In this document: positions 6,778 to 12,115 of the stretch, one piece after another
Layout of the letters: each line of letters begins with the position of its first letter
Numbering within the stretch: the stretch's first letter is position 1
Source of the DNA: an uncultured Porphyromonas sp.
GTDB lineage: Bacteria; Bacteroidota; Bacteroidia; Bacteroidales; Porphyromonadaceae
Length of the DNA stretch: 12,115 nucleotides
NCBI RefSeq assembly: GCF_947254915.1
Contig: NZ_CAMYEZ010000061.1
Location: 1 to 12,115 of the forward strand
Reading direction: 5' to 3'
Translations under genes and position numbers: made by a program
The notes under the pieces: model-generated
The model's input: only the letters and a program-made list of their open reading frames with translations
Told to the model about the DNA's origin: nothing
Database searches by the model: none

Positions 6778-8730
6778 ATGTCTGATCAGATACATATCAC
6801 GCTACCCGATGGGAGTGTTAAGGAAATGAAGCAGGGCTCGACCCCGCTAGATATAGCTAATAGCATCAGCGAACGACTGGCGCAGGAGGTCCTAGCGGCC
6901 GAGTGCGATGGTAAGCTCATAGATGTGCGCACACCGCTCATGCAGGATGCCCACATCAAGCTCCTCAAGTGGGAGGACGAGGGTGGTAAGCACGCTTTCT
7001 GGCACACCTCGGCTCACCTTATGGCGGAGGCTCTGCAGGAGCTTTACCCTGGCGTGCAGTTTGGCATAGGGCCTGCTATCGAGGCGGGCTTTTACTATGA
7101 TATAGATACGGGCGATCAGGTGATCAAATCAGAGGATCTGCCGAAGATTGAGGCTAAGATGCTTGAATTGGCTCGCCGCAAGGAGACGCTCGAGCGCAAA
7201 GCGATCTCTAAGAGCGATGCGCTGGACTTCTTCAAGAAGACGGGTCAGACCTACAAGCTAGAGCTCATCAACGATCTAGAGGATGGCACCATCACGACCT
7301 ACACGCAGGGTGCCTTCACCGACCTATGCCGTGGTCCGCACCTTCCCTCTACAGCTCCGATCAAGGCGGTCAAGTTGCTGAGCGTGGCTGGCGCTTACTG
7401 GCGTGGCGATGAGACGCGCAGACAGTTGACTCGTATATATGGTATCACCTTCCCGAAGAAGAAACTCCTGGATGAGTACCTTGCTTTGCTTGAAGAGGCG
7501 AAGAAGCGTGACCACCGTAAGATAGGTAAGGAGCTGGAGCTCTTCGCTTTCTCACAGCGTGTCGGACAGGGCTTGCCTCTCTGGCTACCACGTGGCACAC
7601 AGCTAAGACTCAAGCTGGAGGACTTCCTCAAGCGTATCCAAAAGCGCTACGGCTACCAGCAGGTGATGACGCCTCACATCGGCAATGTGGAGCTATACAA
7701 GACGAGTGGTCACTACGCTAAGTACGGCGCAGACTCATTTCAAGTAATCACGACACCTCAGGAGGGGGAGGCTTTCATGCTTAAACCGATGAACTGCCCC
7801 CACCACTGCGAGATATACAAGCTCAAGCCACACTCCTACAGGGATCTGCCTGTACGTCTGGCTGAGTTTGGTACGGTCTATCGCTACGAGCAGAGTGGTG
7901 AGCTACACGGATTGACACGTGTACGTGGCTTCACGCAAGACGATGCCCACATCTTCTGCCGTCCTGATCAGGTCAAGGAGGAGTTCCTCAAGGTGATGGA
8001 GATCATCTTCATCATCTTTAGAGCGCTAGACTTTGAGAACTTTGAGGCGCAGATCTCGCTACGTAGCCAGACTGACCGCAGCAAGTACATCGGTAGCGAG
8101 GAGAACTGGGATCGTGCCGAGCAGGCTATCATTGAGGCTTGTCAGGAGGCTGGTCTACCCGCCCACGTTGAGTACGACGAGGCAGCTTTCTACGGACCAA
8201 AACTAGACTTTATGGTCAAGGATGCCCTCGGTAGACGCTGGCAGCTCGGTACAATTCAGGTAGACTACAACCTGCCTGAGCGCTTTGAGCTAGAGTACAC
8301 GGGCGAGGACAATCAGAAGCACCGTCCGGTGATGATACACCGCGCCCCCTTTGGATCAATGGAGCGCTTCGTAGCGGTACTCATAGAGCACACGGCGGGC
8401 AAGTTCCCTCTCTGGCTGGCTCCCGACCAGGTGGTCATACTACCAGTCTCAGAGCGCTTCAACGACTACGCATACGAGGTGGCTGCAGCTCTAAGCGAGC
8501 AGGACATCAGCGTATCGGTCGATGACCGCAACGAGAAGGTGGGTCGCAAGATCCGTGACAATGAGCTCAAGCGTATCCCCTACATGCTAATCGTCGGCGA
8601 GCAAGAGCAGGCTGACGGCACAGTCTCAGTGCGTAAGCAAGGCGAGGGTGATGCAGGTACAGAAAAAATTAGTACCTTTGCCGAGCGTATCCTGAAGGAG
8701 ATAGAGAGTCAGATGAACGCAAATGCGTAG
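6778..8730 (+). CDS. thrS: Threonyl-tRNA synthetase
   Basis: A full-length 650-residue class II synthetase that charges tRNA-Thr with threonine in the cytoplasm. An N-terminal TGS domain (about 1-62, starting ITLPDGSVKEM) is followed by the editing domain, with HTSAH (His76, His80) and CRGPH (Cys184, His188) intact, so removal of mischarged Ser should be functional. The catalytic core holds the zinc ligands Cys340 (MNCPHH), His391 (QDDAHIF) and His521 (MIHRAPF), motif 2 (TVYRYEQSGELHGLTRVRGF) and motif 3 (GSMERF). The anticodon-binding domain runs from about 548 (QVVILPVSE). I chose the ATG at 6778 because the protein aligns with the family from there; the upstream in-frame ATG at 6682 lies within the terminator. 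It is followed 102 bp later by infC, probably on the same transcript. Confidence 0.98.
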   Translation: MSDQIHITLPDGSVKEMKQGSTPLDIANSISERLAQEVLAAECDGKLIDVRTPLMQDAHIKLLKWEDEGGKHAFWHTSAHLMAEALQELYPGVQFGIGPAIEAGFYYDIDTGDQVIKSEDLPKIEAKMLELARRKETLERKAISKSDALDFFKKTGQTYKLELINDLEDGTITTYTQGAFTDLCRGPHLPSTAPIKAVKLLSVAGAYWRGDETRRQLTRIYGITFPKKKLLDEYLALLEEAKKRDHRKIGKELELFAFSQRVGQGLPLWLPRGTQLRLKLEDFLKRIQKRYGYQQVMTPHIGNVELYKTSGHYAKYGADSFQVITTPQEGEAFMLKPMNCPHHCEIYKLKPHSYRDLPVRLAEFGTVYRYEQSGELHGLTRVRGFTQDDAHIFCRPDQVKEEFLKVMEIIFIIFRALDFENFEAQISLRSQTDRSKYIGSEENWDRAEQAIIEACQEAGLPAHVEYDEAAFYGPKLDFMVKDALGRRWQLGTIQVDYNLPERFELEYTGEDNQKHRPVMIHRAPFGSMERFVAVLIEHTAGKFPLWLAPDQVVILPVSERFNDYAYEVAAALSEQDISVSVDDRNEKVGRKIRDNELKRIPYMLIVGEQEQADGTVSVRKQGEGDAGTEKISTFAERILKEIESQMNANA

Positions 8731-8832
8731 TCCCCACCCTTTATCCCGACAGATCGCATCAATCTAAGTACTTGATCCAATAACCAAACCTAGCACACTG
8801 CTAACGAATCACTAACTGCTAATTGCAGACGA

Positions 8833-9462
8833 ATGGCAAACAGTAGAAATTTCAGACGTCCACCCATCAAAGAGCAACCGAACCGCATCAACGAGCAGAT
8901 ACCTCACCGCGAGGTACGTCTGGTCGGTGACAACGTAGATCAGGGAGTCTACCCTATCCAGCAGGCTCGTCGTATAGCTGAGCTTCAGGGGCTAGACCTT
9001 GTGGAGATCTCGCCAAACGCAGAGCCGCCCGTATGTCGTGTGACTGACTACCAGAAGTTTCTCTACCAGCAGAAGAAGCGACAGAAGGAGCAGAAGGCTA
9101 AGCAGGCTAAGGTGGTGGTCAAGGAGATTCGCTTCGGACCTCAGACGGATGACCACGACTACAACTTCAAGCTACGCCATGCCGAGGGCTTCCTCAAGGA
9201 TGGCTTTAAGGTCAAGGCGTACGTCTTCTTCCGTGGTCGTAGCATCCTCTTTAAGGATCAGGGCGAGATACTTCTTCTCCGCTTTGCCAATGACCTAGAG
9301 GAGCTAGCACGTGTGGAGAGTATGCCCGTGCTAGAGGGTAAGCGCATGACGATCATGCTAGCACCCAAGCCCGCCTCTGCCAAGGGTAAGAAGAAGGAGC
9401 CGAAGCAGACCAGCGAGGAGCCGACGGATCAAGAAGCATCTGAGGAAAAGGATAACGAATAG
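8833..9462 (+). CDS. infC: Translation initiation factor IF-3
   Basis: A 209-residue IF-3, which binds the 30S subunit, checks start-codon and initiator tRNA pairing and blocks premature 50S joining. The N domain (about 18-85) has RINEQIPHREVRLVG and LDLVEISPNAEPPVCRV; a Lys/Gln-rich linker follows (YQQKKRQKEQKAKQAK). The C domain (about 95-180) begins VVVKEIRFGPQTDDHDYNFK and has AYVFFRGRS and GKRMTIMLAP. A charged tail of about 28 residues (Lys-rich, then Glu-rich) extends beyond the usual end. It starts with ATG rather than the AUU used for autoregulation in enterobacteria, so that mechanism is not evident here. It sits between thrS and rpmI in the widespread thrS-infC-rpmI-rplT order. Confidence 0.97.
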   Translation: MANSRNFRRPPIKEQPNRINEQIPHREVRLVGDNVDQGVYPIQQARRIAELQGLDLVEISPNAEPPVCRVTDYQKFLYQQKKRQKEQKAKQAKVVVKEIRFGPQTDDHDYNFKLRHAEGFLKDGFKVKAYVFFRGRSILFKDQGEILLLRFANDLEELARVESMPVLEGKRMTIMLAPKPASAKGKKKEPKQTSEEPTDQEASEEKDNE

Positions 9463-9510
9463 TCATAGCACAGACACATTCATAAGCAAGTAAATCCACC
9501 TACTCCACCC

Positions 9511-9585
9511 GCTACGCCAGGTGTGTAGCAGACTATCCAAACGGGCATAGGCGTGCCTCTAGGTAGTTGGTCAGAGGGGTGAGTC
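9511..9585 (+). promoter_or_regulatory. Structured infC-rpmI spacer, possible r-protein leader
   Basis: The 159-bp gap before rpmI contains a hairpin of up to 7 bp (9511-9517 with 9523-9529, including a wobble). After it lies a possible closed structure: GACT (9531-9534) with AGTC (9582-9585), enclosing CCTCT (9556-9560) with AGAGG (9573-9577). In other phyla L20 represses the rpmI-rplT genes through RNA in this region. No match to a known L20 leader can be claimed by eye, so regulation by L20 is inference. Confidence 0.3.
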
Positions 9586-9621
9586 TAACAATAGTTTCAC
9601 ACAAATCAAAATCCAACCAAA

Positions 9622-9816
9622 ATGCCTAAACAGAAGACAGTATCAGGCGCCAAGAAGCGTTTTTTCCTGACAGGTAGCGGACGCGTTAAGCGTAAGCATG
9701 CGTACAAGAGTCACATCCTCACCAAAAAGAGCAAGAAGCGTAAGCGCAATCTTACCTACACTGCTCTCGTGCACCCGCACAATGAGCATAGCGTTAAGGA
9801 GATGCTCAACCTCTAA
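9622..9816 (+). CDS. rpmI: 50S ribosomal protein L35
   Basis: A 64-residue very basic protein of normal length for L35, part of the 50S subunit. It has the family start MPKQKTVSGAKKRFFLTGSG, the basic core KRKHAYKSHILTKKS with KKRKRNL, and the C-terminal LVHPHNEHSVKEML. The Lys/Arg-rich composition fits rRNA binding. It lies between infC and rplT, 59 bp from the latter, and is presumably co-expressed with it. Confidence 0.97.
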   Translation: MPKQKTVSGAKKRFFLTGSGRVKRKHAYKSHILTKKSKKRKRNLTYTALVHPHNEHSVKEMLNL

Positions 9817-9875
9817 ATCGAGGATTCACACAGAGTTTAGTACGTATCTATCAAACACACTAATCGACACAAGAA

Positions 9876-10223
9876 ATGCCTAGATCAGTAAATCACGTCG
9901 CTTCACGAGCTAAGCGCAAGAGAATACTCAAACTAACCCGCGGATACATCGGTGCCCGCAGAAACGTATGGACCGTAGCCAAGAATGGCTGGGAGAAGGG
10001 TCTCACCTATGCCTACCGTGACCGCAAGAATAAGAAGCGCTCTTTCCGTGCTCTATGGATACAGCGTATCAATGCGGCTGCACGCCTAGAGGGTATGTCC
10101 TACTCTACACTCATGGGTGCCCTACACAAGCAGGGGATTGAGATCAATCGTAAGGTCCTCGCTGACCTCGCTATGAACAATCCCGAAGCCTTTAAGTCTA
10201 TCTGCGAAAAGGCTAGAGGCTAA
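9876..10223 (+). CDS. rplT: 50S ribosomal protein L20
   Basis: A 115-residue L20, close to the usual 117. It is an early 23S rRNA-binding assembly protein and, in several phyla, the autorepressor of its own operon. The basic N-terminal helix (RAKRKRILKLTRGYIGARRN) and central YAYRDRKNKKRSFRALWIQR with INAAAR are intact, as is the globular C-terminus (LMGALHKQGIEINRKVLADL). It is the last gene of the translation block, followed by structured RNA and a terminator-like hairpin before purB. Confidence 0.98.
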   Translation: MPRSVNHVASRAKRKRILKLTRGYIGARRNVWTVAKNGWEKGLTYAYRDRKNKKRSFRALWIQRINAAARLEGMSYSTLMGALHKQGIEINRKVLADLAMNNPEAFKSICEKARG

Positions 10224-10247
10224 ACGAGCTCTCCTCTAATACAGAGC

Positions 10248-10314
10248 CTAGGCGCAAGACACAGGACGCACGATGTCTTCTTTACGACATCACGATCTTG
10301 AGTCTTGCGTCTAG
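10248..10314 (+). promoter_or_regulatory. Large nested hairpin between rplT and purB
   Basis: An outer 13-bp stem (10248-10260 with 10302-10314, one G-T wobble) encloses an asymmetric internal loop of 11 and 10 nt and a perfect 6-bp inner stem (10272-10277 with 10286-10291, 8-nt loop). No T run follows. The two-tier shape could be a 3' stabiliser of the rplT message or a leader element for purB. It does not match a purine riboswitch that I can recognise. Confidence 0.55.
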
Positions 10315-10339
10315 TCATTCATTTAATCCATCTCCTATC

Positions 10340-10371
10340 GAGTTGCTACCGGAGGGTAGCAAGCTCCTTTT
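10340..10371 (+). terminator. Probable terminator of the infC-rpmI-rplT block
   Basis: A perfect 8-bp stem (10343-10350 with 10355-10362) with loop GGAG is extended by three more pairs across one bulged G (10340-10342 with 10364-10366), then CTTTTG. The T tract is short, so termination may be partial. It ends 33 bp before purB; no clear Bacteroidetes promoter is seen in those bases, so purB may depend on readthrough or a diverged promoter. Confidence 0.6.
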
Positions 10372-10404
10372 GTCATCTTACCACACTCTTCAATCCACAA
10401 CAGT

Positions 10405-11739
10405 ATGTCCGCTCTTCAAGCAATCTCTCCCCTAGATGGCCGCTATGCGAGCAAGACGGCTCCCCTAGCTGCTTACAGCTCCGAGTCTGCACTCATCCGC
10501 TATCGTGTACGCATCGAGGTGGAGTACCTCATAGCACTCACCCAAGCGATACCCGCACTGAGCAAAGCCATCACGGAGCCTAAGCAACAGGCCCTACGAC
10601 AGCTCTACAAGGAGTGGTCCACAGAGGCTGCGCAAGAGGTCAAGGATATAGAGGCTACGACCAATCATGATGTCAAGGCTGTCGAGTACTACATCAAGCG
10701 TCACCTTCCTCAGCTGGGTCTAGAGGAGATAGAGGAGTATGTCCACTTCGGACTAACTTCGCAAGATGTCAACAACACCGCCTTCCCGCTCATGCTTCGT
10801 GAGGCGCTGCACGAGGTTTACCTACCTACCCTTCAGCAGCTCATTGAGCAGCTTCGTCAGCTCGCCAATGAGTGGCACGATGTCGCTATGCTGGCTCGTA
10901 CGCATGGTCAGCCTGCTAGCCCGACGCGTTTGGGAAAAGAGATCATGGTCTTCGTCTACCGCTTGGAGCAGCAGACGAAAGCTTTGGAGCAGGTGCCCAT
11001 CACGGGCAAGTTTGGCGGAGCCACGGGCAACTTCAATGCGCATCATGTCGCCTATCCAGCGATTGACTGGGTTGCTTTTGGCAACAGCTTCCTCACATCA
11101 TTAGGTCTGGAGCGTGAGCAGTACACGACGCAGATCTCCAACTACGACAATCTCGCTGCTCTCTTTGAGGCGATGGCGCGTATCAACACAATCCTCATCG
11201 ATCTCGCTCGAGACTTCTGGAACTACATCTCAATGGGTTACTTCGGGCAGAAGATCAAGGCGGGAGAGGTTGGCTCTAGTGCTATGCCTCACAAGGTCAA
11301 TCCCATTGACTTTGAGAATGCCGAGGGCAATCTCGGACTAGCTAATGCGGTGGCTCTGCATCTAGCCTCCAAGCTCCCTATCTCTCGTCTGCAGCGTGAC
11401 CTAACAGACTCAACGGTGATCCGCAATCAGCTCGTCCCGATGGGCTACACGTTGATCGCTTTCAGCAGTCTCTCCAAGGGACTCGGCAAGCTGGTCATTC
11501 ACCCCGAGCGCATCGCTCATGACCTTGACTGCAACTGGGCTGTCGTCGCCGAGGCTATTCAGACGATCCTCCGTCGTGAGGGTTATCCACACCCCTACGA
11601 GACGCTCAAGGCTCTGACCCGTACGGGCGAGGAGATAAGCCAAGAGACGATCGCACACTTCATCGATACGCTTGAAGTTGCCGAGGAGGTCAAGGCGGAG
11701 CTCCGTCAGATCACCCCGCACAACTACGTGGGGCTCTAG
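10405..11739 (+). CDS. purB: Adenylosuccinate lyase
   Basis: A 444-residue fumarase-superfamily enzyme that releases fumarate from SAICAR and from adenylosuccinate, acting twice in purine (AMP) synthesis. The start SALQAISPLDGRYASK and the overall length match the E. coli-type PurB rather than the shorter Bacillus type. Substrate and catalytic residues are in place: TTNHDVKAVEY (His88), ARTHGQPASPTRLGK (His167, the general acid), and the signature loop GSSAMPHKVNPIDFENAEGN with Ser291/Ser292. All three conserved regions that build the shared tetramer active site are intact, so it should be active. It follows the rplT terminator-like hairpin and is followed by non-coding repeat DNA; no clear terminator is seen in the 120 bp after its stop. 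Confidence 0.98.
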   Translation: MSALQAISPLDGRYASKTAPLAAYSSESALIRYRVRIEVEYLIALTQAIPALSKAITEPKQQALRQLYKEWSTEAAQEVKDIEATTNHDVKAVEYYIKRHLPQLGLEEIEEYVHFGLTSQDVNNTAFPLMLREALHEVYLPTLQQLIEQLRQLANEWHDVAMLARTHGQPASPTRLGKEIMVFVYRLEQQTKALEQVPITGKFGGATGNFNAHHVAYPAIDWVAFGNSFLTSLGLEREQYTTQISNYDNLAALFEAMARINTILIDLARDFWNYISMGYFGQKIKAGEVGSSAMPHKVNPIDFENAEGNLGLANAVALHLASKLPISRLQRDLTDSTVIRNQLVPMGYTLIAFSSLSKGLGKLVIHPERIAHDLDCNWAVVAEAIQTILRREGYPHPYETLKALTRTGEEISQETIAHFIDTLEVAEEVKAELRQITPHNYVGL

Positions 11740-11861
11740 CAGGGCTGACGCATTATATCTAGCTACTCTACAAACTACACTTGACGACAACTCTGGGATA
11801 TGTGGATTGAACCTGACTTCATAGCGCTATCGATACTCATACATCTTCGCTAAGTCCGACA

Positions 11862-12041
11862 TCTCCCGAGGAATTTCCCAATAGCTCACGAAGAAACGAA
11901 AATTCCCCACGGAGAGGCGAAATAAAACTTCGGAAGAATGAAATGAAACTTCGGAAGAGTGAAATCAAAGTTCCGAAGAGTTTTTCGTTTCCTCGCTGGA
12001 TAATCCAGAATATCTACGGATGAATTTACCGATTTTCTCCA
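11862..12041. repeat. Degenerate 21-23 bp tandem repeat array, copy B (inverted)
   Basis: On the minus strand this region reads as about eight 20-23 bp units like those at 189-362. The heptamers TTCGGAA/TTCCGAA start at 11929, 11950 and 11971, again exactly 21 bp apart. Bases 11862-11999 align with 212-350 in inverted orientation; the flanking units (12000-12041) are more diverged. It occupies most of the 376-bp non-coding tail after purB. The preceding stretch 11740-11861 holds nothing recognisable beyond a short palindrome (11821-11830). Confidence 0.8.
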
Positions 12042-12063
12042 CCCTCAGATTTCTGCCATGGAG

Positions 12064-12112
12064 GAGACTGTTGCAAAAGTCAACAGTCTCACAATCTTGC
12101 TTGCAAGATTGT
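12064..12112. repeat. Two adjacent perfect hairpins
   Basis: A 10-bp stem (12064-12073 with 12081-12090, 7-nt loop) is followed without a gap by a second perfect 10-bp stem (12091-12100 with 12103-12112, 2-nt loop). Neither has a T run within the window. They may be the end of the adjacent repeat element, a REP-like sequence, or a terminator for a gene beyond the edge. Confidence 0.6.
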
Positions 12113-12115
12113 CTA

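Noticed and set aside
8731..8832. Separate promoter for infC
   Set aside because: No TAnnTTTG element is visible, so co-transcription with thrS is the simpler explanation.
10305..10583. Open frame overlapping the rplT-purB spacer and purB start
   Set aside because: It is a shifted-frame shadow of purB with no recognisable protein features.

Overview
The window looks like chromosome from a Bacteroidales bacterium, most likely a Porphyromonas species outside P. gingivalis (P. asaccharolytica/uenonis-like). The reasons are FimA/FimB-type (type V) pilus lipoproteins, promoters of the Bacteroidetes form TAnnTTTG (with an upstream TTTG at one of them), little sign of Shine-Dalgarno sites, and protein sequences of the thrS-infC-rpmI-rplT block that read as Porphyromonas-like. 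The species is an inference. All genes are on the + strand.

Region 1 (1-845) is non-coding or leader DNA. It holds a strong terminator from a gene to the left (76-118), a degenerate array of about 21-23 bp repeats (189-362), a good Bacteroidetes promoter (442-472), and a run of 14 C (507-520) about 30 nt past the predicted start of transcription. The C run lies inside a tiny open frame. Loss of one C would open a 62-codon frame ending at 689. This is the most striking feature of the window: a probable slipped-strand phase-variation switch in front of a pilus operon.

Region 2 (846-6636) is a four-gene type V pilus operon made entirely of predicted lipoproteins: two fimbrillin-like subunits (846-1970, 2017-3102), a FimB/Mfa2-type anchor or length regulator (3249-4187) and a large putative accessory/tip protein (4198-6636). 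A 13-bp hairpin separates the second fimbrillin gene from the anchor gene and may set subunit ratios. A terminator closes the operon at 6670-6696.

Region 3 (6698-11739) is housekeeping: thrS, infC, rpmI and rplT (translation), then purB (purine synthesis). The thrS promoter sits directly on the tail of the pilus-operon terminator, and its leader holds a second terminator-like hairpin that could act as an attenuator. A large nested hairpin and a terminator-like hairpin lie between rplT and purB.

Region 4 (11740-12115) is non-coding. It holds a second copy of the 21-23 bp repeat array in the opposite orientation to the first, then two adjacent perfect hairpins at the edge of the window.
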